This document shows, piece after piece, positions 1-5,806 of a DNA stretch of 12,646 bases. How positions within the stretch are numbered: position 1 is the stretch's first letter; each line of letters opens with the position of its first letter. The notes under the pieces were generated by a model. The model was not told where the DNA came from. It saw only the letters and a list, made by a program, of their open reading frames with translations, and did not search any database. The DNA comes from an uncultured Clostridia bacterium (lineage in GTDB: Bacteria > Bacillota > Clostridia > Oscillospirales > Ruminococcaceae): positions 1 through 12,646 of the forward strand of contig CAMVBT010000038.1 of assembly GCA_947165805.1 (NCBI GenBank), given 5' to 3'. The position numbers and the translations under genes are program-made.

Positions 1-279
1 CAGGTGAACCCGATGCCCGTTATCATGGGCGTTCAGGAGTACCCCGAGAACCTCACGGAGAAGATACGCGCAAAGGGCGTGGATATCACCGCCATAGACG
101 CGCTTTCCCTCGCCGAGCAGGCGGGCAGCTCCAGAGCCGTCAACGTCGTGCTCATGGGTCTTGTGTCAAAGACCGCGGGCTTCCCCGAGGAAGCATGGCA
201 GAAGGCTCTCGAAGCCTGCGTACCCGCAAAGGCCATGGAGATAAACAAGAAGGCCTTTGAGCTCGGAAGAGCCGTCTGA
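1..279 (+). CDS. iorB: Indolepyruvate ferredoxin oxidoreductase, beta subunit (3' end)
   Basis: The last 93 codons of a gene that begins upstream of the window. The reading frame is open from base 1 and ends at TGA 277-279. The segment around NPMPVIMG, then YPENL, then IDALSLAEQAG, then AVNVVLMG and the tail AMEINKKAFELG, matches what I know of the C-terminal part of IorB (pyruvate/ferredoxin oxidoreductase gamma-type fold). With IorA, the enzyme oxidatively decarboxylates indolepyruvate and other aryl pyruvates to aryl-acetyl-CoA, reducing ferredoxin in the cytoplasm. iorA would be expected immediately upstream but is not visible. The next gene starts 3 bases after the stop, so the two are probably co-transcribed. 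The family call rests on recognition of the tail only, so another 2-oxoacid oxidoreductase gamma subunit is the alternative. Confidence 0.78.
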   Translation, partial: QVNPMPVIMGVQEYPENLTEKIRAKGVDITAIDALSLAEQAGSSRAVNVVLMGLVSKTAGFPEEAWQKALEACVPAKAMEINKKAFELGRAV

Positions 280-282
280 CCC

Positions 283-1695
283 GTGGATAAGCCGAAAAAA
301 GGCAACAGCATCGCCGCGCGCTGGTTCCTCAACAGTTTCAGCATCGTGGCGGTGCTGCTTATTATCATAGACATCGCGTGCTATTTCGTGTTCCGCAACT
401 ACTACTACACCTCGGTGCGGCAGTACATCGAAACGCAGGCGAACATAGTCGCGGGTGTTGCGGACAGGTTCTATGAGCAGTCCGGCAGCAACTATTCCGA
501 CGAGCTGATAAACTCTATCGAGCAGTTCGAGAAGAAGAATTACGCCGAGCTCATGGCGATAAACCGTGACGGCAAGGTCTATCTGTCAAGCTCCGGCTTC
601 ACGCCCGCGGAGAGCTACGATATGCCCGACTACTATGCGGCAAGGCGCTCCGAAGACCTGCGCGGCAGCTATGTCGGCGGTCTGGCGGGCGGCGAGAATA
701 TCATGGCCTTCACGGTCATAAACGGTGCTACCGGCATCGGAATACGCATCATAACCTCGCTCACCAAGACCGACGCGCGGATAGTCGCGCTGTCCCTCGA
801 GGTGCTCGCTGTGAGCGCTGTCATAATGCTTCTGCTGCTTGTTCTGGGCATCACGTTCATACGAAGCATAGTCCGACCCATACGCCGTGTCGGTGTGACC
901 GCAAGGCGTCTTGCAGCCGGGGATTTCTCCGTGCGCATAGAGAACGAGAAGGCGGACGAGATCGGCGAGCTCTGCGATATATTCAATTATATGGCGGACG
1001 AGCTGGAGACCTCGGAGAATATCAAGAATGAGTTCATCTCGTCGGTGTCGCATGAGCTGCGCACGCCTCTCACGGCGATAAAGGGCTGGAGCGAAACGAT
1101 AGACGAGATCGACGACCCCGAGACCCGCAAAAAGGGTATGAAGATCATAAACAAGGAGACAGAGCGGCTTTCGGAAATGGTTGAGGAGCTGCTCGACTTC
1201 TCGCGCATACAGAACGGGCATTTCTCGCTCCAGAGAGCCAATCTCGACGTTATCGCCGAGCTCGCGGATGCTGTGCTCGTTTATGAGGAGCGCGCCCGCT
1301 CCGAGGGCGTGACCCTCACATTCGAGGAGAATGATGCTTTAGCAATAGTATACGGCGATAAGAACCGCCTCAGACAAGTGTTTATAAATATTATAGATAA
1401 CTCGATAAAGTACGGCAAAAAGGGCGGCCATACGAATGTTACGGCAGCGGTCAGCGACGATAAGAGCAGTATAGTCCTGCGCTTCGAGGACGACGGAGTC
1501 GGCATAGCATCCGATGACCTCCCACGCGTCAAGGAGAAATTCTATAAGGCGAACAATACCGTGCGCGGCTCCGGCATAGGGCTCGCCGTAGCCGACGAGA
1601 TAATCCGCATACACGGCGGCTCCCTCGATATCGACAGCGTTTTCGGCGAAGGCACCACCGTCCGCATCACCCTCCCTCTGGTCGTCAAGCAGTAG
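283..1695 (+). CDS. Membrane sensor histidine kinase (HAMP-HisKA-HATPase)
   Basis: A complete 470-aa sensor kinase. One TM helix at about residues 17-38 and a second at about 167-194 bracket an extracytoplasmic sensor region of roughly 125 residues. A HAMP linker follows (about 195-245). The HisKA helix carries SHELRTPL with phospho-acceptor His257. The ATPase domain shows an N box with N373 (IDNSIKYG), G1 DDGVGI (403-408) and G2 GSGIGLAV (429-436). All catalytic motifs look intact. The chosen start is GTG 283, 3 bases after the iorB stop, with a weak GGAAGA 11 bases upstream; it places the first TM helix at the usual distance. The protein should autophosphorylate and pass phosphate to a response regulator, but none follows: the next plus-strand gene is 4 kb away across a terminator. 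Its ligand cannot be read from the sequence. Co-transcription with iorB suggests either chance operon membership or a link to aryl-pyruvate metabolism. Confidence 0.93.
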   Translation: MDKPKKGNSIAARWFLNSFSIVAVLLIIIDIACYFVFRNYYYTSVRQYIETQANIVAGVADRFYEQSGSNYSDELINSIEQFEKKNYAELMAINRDGKVYLSSSGFTPAESYDMPDYYAARRSEDLRGSYVGGLAGGENIMAFTVINGATGIGIRIITSLTKTDARIVALSLEVLAVSAVIMLLLLVLGITFIRSIVRPIRRVGVTARRLAAGDFSVRIENEKADEIGELCDIFNYMADELETSENIKNEFISSVSHELRTPLTAIKGWSETIDEIDDPETRKKGMKIINKETERLSEMVEELLDFSRIQNGHFSLQRANLDVIAELADAVLVYEERARSEGVTLTFEENDALAIVYGDKNRLRQVFINIIDNSIKYGKKGGHTNVTAAVSDDKSSIVLRFEDDGVGIASDDLPRVKEKFYKANNTVRGSGIGLAVADEIIRIHGGSLDIDSVFGEGTTVRITLPLVVKQ

Positions 1696-1699
1696 CCCG

Positions 1700-1768
1700 A
1701 GTCTCTGGGGGCGGAAGAAGGCGGGGAAGGAAGAAAACCCCTTTCCCCGAAGGAAAGAGGCAGAGACT
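1700..1768. repeat. Nested inverted repeat after the histidine kinase
   Basis: AGTCTCTG at 1700-1707 is a perfect inverted copy of CAGAGACT at 1761-1768. Inside, GGGGAA (1723-1728) pairs with TTCCCC (1743-1748), and the flanking purine-rich stretch can extend this with bulges. No T-run follows the outer arm, so it is not a classical intrinsic terminator. Downstream there is also a compact GCGCGG-GTA-CCGCGC hairpin at 1801-1815. The rest of 1696-1880 holds no gene I can support. It may be a dispersed palindromic intergenic element or a 3' end processing structure. Confidence 0.5.
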
Positions 1769-1880
1769 ATAAATAGCAGAATGTAACAGACGGATTGACC
1801 GCGCGGGTACCGCGCCGCCTTGCAGATTCGTTAATGAGTACGCCTTTACAGAGCAGAAGAAAGCACAAGTATAAAAATAA

Positions 1881-1914
1881 CTGCGCCTATACAAGCGATA
1901 GGCGCAGTTTTTTT
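1881..1914. terminator. Bidirectional intrinsic terminator between converging genes
   Basis: A perfect 10-bp stem, CTGCGCCTAT (1881-1890) with ATAGGCGCAG (1898-1907), has a 7-base loop and is followed by seven Ts (1908-1914). On the minus strand the stem is followed by TTATTTTTAT (complement of 1871-1880), so it can stop transcription both ways. It lies 16 bases past the stop codon of the minus-strand membrane protein gene, so it most likely ends the thrS transcript and backs up termination of the iorB/kinase transcript. Confidence 0.9.
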
Positions 1915-1929
1915 GATATTCAACCTGAT

Positions 1930-2271
1930 TCACGATTTGCCCTTAACTATTGCAAGAGCTTCGTAATAGAGCTTGTAGAGCTTCTGCGTGCTGTTCTCGA
2001 GAAAATAATAGTGATATATATAAGGTATCGTCAGCCCGAGAAACAGCAAAGCAAGCAGAAGTGCCGGCGCAGATGGCGAAGTTATCAGCATGAAGAACGA
2101 AATGACCGTCATTATCGCGAATGTCATGGTCACAATAAGATGCACCAGTCTCTCATGCTGGTAGAAGCCTATCCGGGTAAGCATCTCCTCCAGATATGCT
2201 TCGTCAATGTTCTCCCTGCCTTTTATCCGTATCTCCGTTTCCGTGAGATACTCTTTTATCTCGTTTTTCAT
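1930..2271 (-). CDS. Small two-TM membrane protein, coupled to thrS
   Basis: A 113-aa protein I do not recognise as a named family. The N-terminal 42 residues are charged and probably cytoplasmic and helical. Two hydrophobic segments follow, about 43-64 and 68-90, separated by a short SPSAP turn, then a short basic tail. No signal peptide or enzyme motif is visible. The ATG (2271-2269) overlaps the TGA of thrS (2273-2271) by one base (TGATG on the minus strand), and the only GGAG is about 25 bases upstream, so translation probably depends on coupling to thrS. Expression would therefore track ThrRS synthesis. A clear terminator follows. The overlap and the well-formed hydrophobic profile argue for a real gene; its role is unknown. 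Confidence 0.82.
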   Translation of the reverse strand: MKNEIKEYLTETEIRIKGRENIDEAYLEEMLTRIGFYQHERLVHLIVTMTFAIMTVISFFMLITSPSAPALLLALLFLGLTIPYIYHYYFLENSTQKLYKLYYEALAIVKGKS

Positions 2272-4046
2272 CAGTCAATATGGTCAATGATCTCCAGCGA
2301 CTTTTCTTCGTTCATCTTTCTGCATATCTCAATGAACTTGTCAAGCGGAACATTGTTCATCTTCTTGTTGCCGCGGATATTCACGGAGACCGTGTTGCTG
2401 GCCGCTTCATTGTCCCCGACCACAACGATATAGGGATCCTTGAAGTTCTTGAATTTCTTGATCTTGTTGTTCATGTTGTCGTCGGCGTAGTCGGCCTCGA
2501 CCCTGATGCCGTTCTTCTTCAGCTCGTCGAATACCTTCTTCGCGTAGTCGTTGTGCTCTGTTCTGATAGGCACTACCGCTACCTGATACGGATTGAGCCA
2601 GAACGGGAACATACCCTTGTAGTTCTCGGTGATGACGCCGATAAATCTCTCGAAGGAGCCGAAGATCGCGCGGTGTATCATTACCGGCTGCTTCTCCGAG
2701 CCGTCCTGCGCGATGTACTTCATGTTGAAGTTCAGCGGGAGCTGGAAGTCGAGCTGGATAGTGCCGGTCTGCCATTCTCTGCCGAGAGCGTCCTTCATCT
2801 TGAGGTCGATCTTCGGGCCGTAGAAGGCTCCGTCGCCCTCGTTGAGCTCATAGCCGTCCTTGCCGAATACGTTTTCGAGTATCTCCTTGAGGTCTTCCTC
2901 GGCCTTGTTCCATACGGCGATATCGCCCATATAGTCGTCGGGGCGGGTGGAGAGCTCGGCTGTATATGTGAGACCGAAGGTATCATAAAGCTCCTTGGCG
3001 ATGCTCATGATGTCCATGATCTCGCTGCCTATCTGCTCCTCGGTCACGAGGATATGCGCGTCGTCCTGACGGAAAAGCTGCACGCGGAACAGACCGTTCA
3101 GCTCGCCGGACTTCTCCTTGCGGTGAATGGTGTCTACCTGATTTATCCTGATAGGCAGTTCTTTGTACGAGCGCTGCTTGTTCATGTAGACCTTAATGGC
3201 ATTGGGGCAGTTCATGGGCTTGAGAGCGTAGGTGTCGGGGTCGTCCTCGTTCTCGCCGGGGATAACGAACATACCGTCCATATAGTGAGCCCAGTGTCCG
3301 GACGTTACCCAGAGCTCCTTCTTGGAGATCACAGGGCCGGATATCTCGGTGTAGCCGTGGTTCTCATGCACTTCTCTCCAGTAGGACAGCAGGGCGTTGA
3401 ACATCTTCCAGCCTCTCGGCAGCCAGTAGGGCATACCCGGAGCGGAGGGGTCGAACATAAAGAGCTCGAGCTCCTTGCCTATCTTCTTGTGGTCACGCTC
3501 GAGGGCTTCCTTGATGAGCTGCTTGTGGGCTTTGAGGGCGGCCTTGTCCGGGAAGGCGTAGGCGTAGATGCGCACAAGTCTGTCTCTCTTCTCGTCACCG
3601 CGCCAGTACGCGCCGGAGACGCTTCTTATCTCGAAAGCCGCGCCCATGAGCTCCTGCGAGTTGTCAACGTGGGGGCCGCGGCACAGATCAACGTAATCGG
3701 TGCCTGTGTAGTATACCGTGATAGTCTCGTCATCTGCGAGCTCGTCGATGATCTCGGCCTTGAACTTCTGCGAAGCGAACATCTTAGCGGCGTCAGCCTT
3801 GGAGACCTCCTCGCGCTTCCAGTCCTCTCTGCGCTTGATGATCTCGCGCATCTTGTCCTCGATCTTTCCGAAATCCTCGTTTGTGACGCTCACTCCCTCG
3901 GGGAATGTGAAGTCATAGTAGAAGCCGTCGGCTATCTGCGGGCCGATGGCGTACTGCACCTCTTTGCCGTAGATCTCGATGACTGCCTTTGCGAGTATAT
4001 GGGCAAGTGAATGCCTGTATACTTCAAGGAACTGTTCTTTTTCCAT
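2271..4046 (-). CDS. thrS: Threonyl-tRNA synthetase, TGS-less form
   Basis: A class II synthetase of 591 aa that charges tRNA-Thr with threonine in the cytoplasm. The protein starts directly at the editing domain: HSLAH (His12, His16) and CRGPH (Cys122, His126) are the four residues that clear mischarged serine. The catalytic core holds Cys280 (KPMNCPNA), His331 (QDDAHI) and His458 (MIHRAIFGSFERFIG, motif 3), the three zinc ligands that bind threonine; motif 2 is around residues 309-331. The anticodon-binding domain covers about 487-580. At about 640 aa, the E. coli enzyme has an N-terminal TGS domain that is absent here. Start: ATG 4046 with GGGAGG 7 bases upstream. No in-frame extension could supply a TGS, because the promoter lies only about 80 bases upstream. 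It forms a transcript with the small membrane protein gene. Confidence 0.98.
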   Translation of the reverse strand: MEKEQFLEVYRHSLAHILAKAVIEIYGKEVQYAIGPQIADGFYYDFTFPEGVSVTNEDFGKIEDKMREIIKRREDWKREEVSKADAAKMFASQKFKAEIIDELADDETITVYYTGTDYVDLCRGPHVDNSQELMGAAFEIRSVSGAYWRGDEKRDRLVRIYAYAFPDKAALKAHKQLIKEALERDHKKIGKELELFMFDPSAPGMPYWLPRGWKMFNALLSYWREVHENHGYTEISGPVISKKELWVTSGHWAHYMDGMFVIPGENEDDPDTYALKPMNCPNAIKVYMNKQRSYKELPIRINQVDTIHRKEKSGELNGLFRVQLFRQDDAHILVTEEQIGSEIMDIMSIAKELYDTFGLTYTAELSTRPDDYMGDIAVWNKAEEDLKEILENVFGKDGYELNEGDGAFYGPKIDLKMKDALGREWQTGTIQLDFQLPLNFNMKYIAQDGSEKQPVMIHRAIFGSFERFIGVITENYKGMFPFWLNPYQVAVVPIRTEHNDYAKKVFDELKKNGIRVEADYADDNMNNKIKKFKNFKDPYIVVVGDNEAASNTVSVNIRGNKKMNNVPLDKFIEICRKMNEEKSLEIIDHID

Positions 4047-4053
4047 AATGAAA

Positions 4054-4116
4054 CCTCCCGACCGCCGCTTCGTATTTGATAGTCCCGCTACCGGCGGGCA
4101 TCGTGCGGCGTATCAA
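4054..4116 (-). promoter_or_regulatory. Structured thrS leader with SD, no T-box
   Basis: Read on the minus strand from about +3 of the predicted transcript, the order is TTGATA (4116-4111), CGCCGC (4110-4105), a hairpin CCCGC-CGGTA-GCGGG (4098-4084), TATCAA (4081-4076), GCGGCG (4068-4063), then the SD GGGAGG (4059-4054). TTGATA pairs perfectly with TATCAA and CGCCGC with GCGGCG, in an interleaved a-b-a'-b' order: either a pseudoknot or two exclusive folds. The b' arm ends three bases before the SD, so folding could control ribosome access. I see neither the T-box consensus (AGGGTGGNACCGCG) nor room for a specifier stem in this roughly 70-base leader. Regulation is inferred; only the complementarity is seen. 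Confidence 0.6.
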
Positions 4117-4125
4117 TAATAAATT

Positions 4126-4154
4126 ATTATACCATAATAGAAGGGGATTGTCAA
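4126..4154 (-). promoter_or_regulatory. Consensus sigma-A promoter for thrS
   Basis: On the minus strand, TTGACA (4154-4149) and TATAAT (4131-4126) are separated by exactly 17 bases. This is a perfect match to the housekeeping consensus, with transcription expected to start near 4119. It lies between the terminator of the upstream LRR gene and the thrS start, so thrS is transcribed independently of that gene. Confidence 0.93.
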
Positions 4155-4161
4155 GAAAAAG

Positions 4162-4208
4162 GCGCAAAAAAGCGGGTGCCTTGTGTGCGCAAAAAAGCGG
4201 GTGCCTTG
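4162..4208. repeat. 22-bp direct repeat duplicating half of a terminator
   Basis: The same 22 bases, beginning GCGCAAAAAAGC and ending GGGTGCCTTG, occur at 4162-4183 and 4187-4208, a 25-base period. On the minus strand each copy is the 3' arm of the LRR-gene terminator stem plus its T-run. The 5' arm is present once, so it could pair with either 3' arm, though the nearer copy gives the compact hairpin. It looks like a local tandem duplication. Confidence 0.9.
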
Positions 4209-4218
4209 CGGCACCCGC
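4191..4218 (-). terminator. Intrinsic terminator of the LRR lipoprotein gene
   Basis: On the minus strand, GCGGGTGCC (4218-4210) pairs perfectly with GGCACCCGC (4205-4197) across a GCAA tetraloop (GNRA type), followed by six Ts (4196-4191). It begins 10 bases past the LRR stop codon. A second copy of the 3' arm and T-run lies just downstream (4180-4166). Confidence 0.94.
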
Positions 4219-4228
4219 GGAGAGGGGG

Positions 4229-5458
4229 TCATTTGAAGAGCTTATAAAGTTCGTCGAAATTTGATTTGGTGTATTTTTCGCCTTTATATGTAACGGTGAG
4301 GGCATCGCAGCCTACAAAGGCATCATTACCTATAGTTTCTATCGTGTCGGGTAATTCAAGTTCAGTTAGTGCGGTACAGTTCCTAAAAGCTTCTTCGCCG
4401 ATCAAAGTAACATTTTCGAGTGATTTTACGTTTTTCAGGGATTTGCAGTCGGCAAAAGCAAATCCACTTATGGTTTTTCCTTTAAAAACTACGGTTTCAA
4501 GTTCTGGACTATCTTTATAGTCTCCATAGAGAATGGCTTCTTCATTTGTGATTATTATCTCTTTAAGGCCATAACAACTGAGAAGACACTCGGATGGTAT
4601 ACTTTTCATTCCTTTCGGGAATGTTATTTTTTCAAGAGATTTACAATTCATAAAAAGCTTTCTGCCTAAGTCGGTGACAGAGTCAGGGATTGTTATTTCT
4701 TTCAAAGACGAACAATCCCAAAAAGCATTGTTTCCGATTTTCTCCAAGCTGTCAGGAAGTGAAATGCTCTCCATACTTGAACATCCATCAAAAGCAAACT
4801 CCCCGATTGACTTTACTCCCTCTGAAAGAACAATTTTTTTCAGAGATCTACAATTATAAAATGCATTATTGACGATTTCTTCAACCCCGCCCGGTACAAT
4901 AATTTCCTCAAGACTGCTTGCATTAAAAAATGATTTTTCTCCAAAACCAATTACACTGTCAGGTATATCTATGTACTTCAACTCAAAGCCTATATTGCCT
5001 ATTCTTTCGACACCATCTGGGATGACAAGATATTCAACGTCGCTCTTTTCAGGGTTGATACCTACGCTTTTTACAGGCATTCCGTCTATGACAGATGGAT
5101 ATTTGATTGCATTGGCTTTTCCCGTATAATTCTTGATGTTGATGCTTTCAAAAGTTTTTTGATTGATCGTATATTCTATCTCGCTTATATCCGGTTCTAT
5201 AACTTCATACTGTGATTTATAATCTCCCGTATTTGCCCCAGAGGTTTCCGAAGAAGAATCAGCAGCAGTTTCAATAGGGTTGGTAGCCGATTCCGGGTTT
5301 CCTTTGGCAATTTCATCCGCGACTGTTTTTGCCGCCTCGTTTATGCCGGTGTTTGCCGTTGTTGCTGCGGGTGTATTTCCACCGCCGCACGCCGAAAAGC
5401 ACGCAACAATGCCTGCCGCCGCAAGCGCCGCGGCGATCTTTCTTTGTCTGATTGACAT
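4229..5458 (-). CDS. BspA-like leucine-rich repeat lipoprotein
   Basis: A 409-aa predicted surface lipoprotein. Residues 1-23 form a signal peptide (basic MSIRQRK, then an Ala-rich core) ending in a lipobox-like FSAC, with Cys24 followed by GGG. Residues 25-80 are a Ser/Thr/Ala-rich linker. From about 140 to 388 there are tandem LRR_5 (BspA/TpLRR) repeats of about 23 residues of the type 'IGNNAFWDCSSLKEITIPDSV'-like units, and the C-terminus resembles VTYKGEKYT-type endings common in Ruminococcus LRR proteins. Such proteins are usually cell-surface binding or adhesion proteins; the ligand is unknown. Start: ATG 5458, with GGAGG (5472-5468) 9 bases upstream. An in-frame extension to a TTG at 5566 lacks an SD, would bury the signal peptide, and runs through the leader terminator, so I reject it. 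Codons are visibly more AT-rich than in all neighbours. The gene has its own promoter, leader and terminator. Confidence 0.9.
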   Translation of the reverse strand: MSIRQRKIAAALAAAGIVACFSACGGGNTPAATTANTGINEAAKTVADEIAKGNPESATNPIETAADSSSETSGANTGDYKSQYEVIEPDISEIEYTINQKTFESINIKNYTGKANAIKYPSVIDGMPVKSVGINPEKSDVEYLVIPDGVERIGNIGFELKYIDIPDSVIGFGEKSFFNASSLEEIIVPGGVEEIVNNAFYNCRSLKKIVLSEGVKSIGEFAFDGCSSMESISLPDSLEKIGNNAFWDCSSLKEITIPDSVTDLGRKLFMNCKSLEKITFPKGMKSIPSECLLSCYGLKEIIITNEEAILYGDYKDSPELETVVFKGKTISGFAFADCKSLKNVKSLENVTLIGEEAFRNCTALTELELPDTIETIGNDAFVGCDALTVTYKGEKYTKSNFDELYKLFK

Positions 5459-5467
5459 TTTGTTATA

Positions 5468-5472
5468 CCTCC
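5468..5472 (-). promoter_or_regulatory. RBS fixing the LRR lipoprotein start
   Basis: GGAGG on the minus strand, 9 bases before ATG 5458. It decides for the start that exposes the lipoprotein signal peptide rather than the longer reading frame. Confidence 0.9.
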
Positions 5473-5497
5473 GTAAATGTTTTTTTAACAGTTGCCG

Positions 5498-5530
5498 AAA
5501 CAAAAAGTGCGCAGCATTGACGCCGCGCAC
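5498..5530 (-). terminator. Intrinsic terminator inside the LRR gene leader (attenuator candidate)
   Basis: On the minus strand, GTGCGCGGC (5530-5522) pairs with GCTGCGCAC (5515-5507) as a 9-bp stem containing one G-U pair, with a GTCAAT loop, followed by TTTTTGTTT (5506-5498). It lies downstream of the promoter and of the long leader hairpin, but 26 bases upstream of the ribosome binding site. Transcripts would therefore stop before the gene unless the stem is prevented from forming. The position is what makes it a candidate attenuator; conditional read-through is inferred. Alternatively it ends a short non-coding leader RNA of about 165 nt. Confidence 0.72.
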
Positions 5531-5552
5531 CTGTAAACGATACGGGGTCAAA

Positions 5553-5669
5553 TTGCTGCCACACAATTGAATCGACTACCATTTTCCAAAGAGTCGCAAG
5601 AAAACCCGCACATTTACCGATAGGTATAATGCGCTATTTGAAAAATGGTATTCAATTGATGTGGCGCAA
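5553..5669 (-). promoter_or_regulatory. Long 5'-terminal hairpin in the LRR gene leader
   Basis: Two imperfect inverted arms, 5631-5669 and 5553-5590. On the minus strand the first arm, beginning at the predicted +1, runs GCCACA, T, CAATTGAAT, ACCATTTT, TCAAA. The second offers the matching TTTGG, AAAATGGT, AGTCG, ATTCAATTG, TGTGGC: about 28 pairs with a 1-base and a 5-base bulge. The 5-base bulge AGTCG (5577-5573) can instead pair with CGACT (5596-5592) within the same arm, giving a competing local hairpin. The apical region contains a small TACC-GATA-GGTA hairpin (5615-5626). The combination with the downstream terminator suggests a cis-regulatory RNA. A miniature inverted-repeat element is the alternative. 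Confidence 0.65.
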
Positions 5670-5671
5670 CT

Positions 5672-5700
5672 ATTATACCACAGTACGAGGTTTTTGTCAA
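5672..5700 (-). promoter_or_regulatory. Consensus sigma-A promoter for the LRR lipoprotein gene
   Basis: On the minus strand, TTGACA (5700-5695) and TATAAT (5677-5672) are 17 bases apart, a perfect consensus. Transcription should start near 5665-5667, exactly where the long leader hairpin begins, leaving a 5' leader of about 205 bases. Confidence 0.92.
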
Positions 5701-5708
5701 GTGACAAA
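5693..5708. promoter_or_regulatory. Palindrome over the LRR promoter -35 box (operator candidate)
   Basis: TTTGTCA (5693-5699) and TGACAAA (5702-5708) form a perfect 7-2-7 dyad that contains the whole -35 hexamer of the minus-strand promoter. A dimeric repressor bound here would block RNA polymerase. The binding protein is unknown. Part of the symmetry comes from the -35 consensus itself, which lowers the weight of the observation. Confidence 0.5.
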
Positions 5709-5715
5709 GCGCGCG

Positions 5716-5732
5716 GGTTACACAATGGTTAC
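5716..5732. repeat. GGTTAC direct repeat upstream of the LRR promoter
   Basis: GGTTAC at 5716-5721 and again at 5727-5732, an 11-base period (about one helical turn), starting 15 bases upstream of the minus-strand -35 box. Tandem hexamers with this spacing are the typical layout for OmpR-type response regulator sites. With only two short copies this may be chance. Confidence 0.35.
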
Positions 5733-5806
5733 GTTTTCACGCCGCGAGACTGCTGTATGTCAATAATACACAAATATCGGTGCCTGTTTGATACCGCTTT
5801 GTTTTG

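Noticed and set aside
1801..1815. GGTACCGCG resembling part of a T-box core on the plus strand
   Set aside because: The preceding GGGTG part is missing and no plus-strand gene follows the downstream terminator; it is better explained as a GC-rich hairpin.
2280..4010. 576-aa open frame on the plus strand opposite thrS
   Set aside because: It is the antisense shadow of thrS: Leu/Val/Asp-rich, low-complexity, no domain, no SD, while the minus frame gives a textbook synthetase.
4047..4228. T-box riboswitch upstream of thrS
   Set aside because: No AGGGTGGNACCGCG core and only about 70 bases between the promoter and the start codon, too short for a T-box leader.
5459..5566. N-terminal extension of the LRR protein to a TTG at 5566
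   Set aside because: No SD, it would place 36 basic/mixed residues before a good lipoprotein signal peptide, and it reads through the leader terminator. ATG 5458 has GGAGG at 9 bases.
5553..5669. MITE or insertion-sequence remnant
   Set aside because: The inverted arms start exactly at the predicted +1, no target-site duplication is visible and there is no transposase. Kept only as an alternative to a leader RNA.
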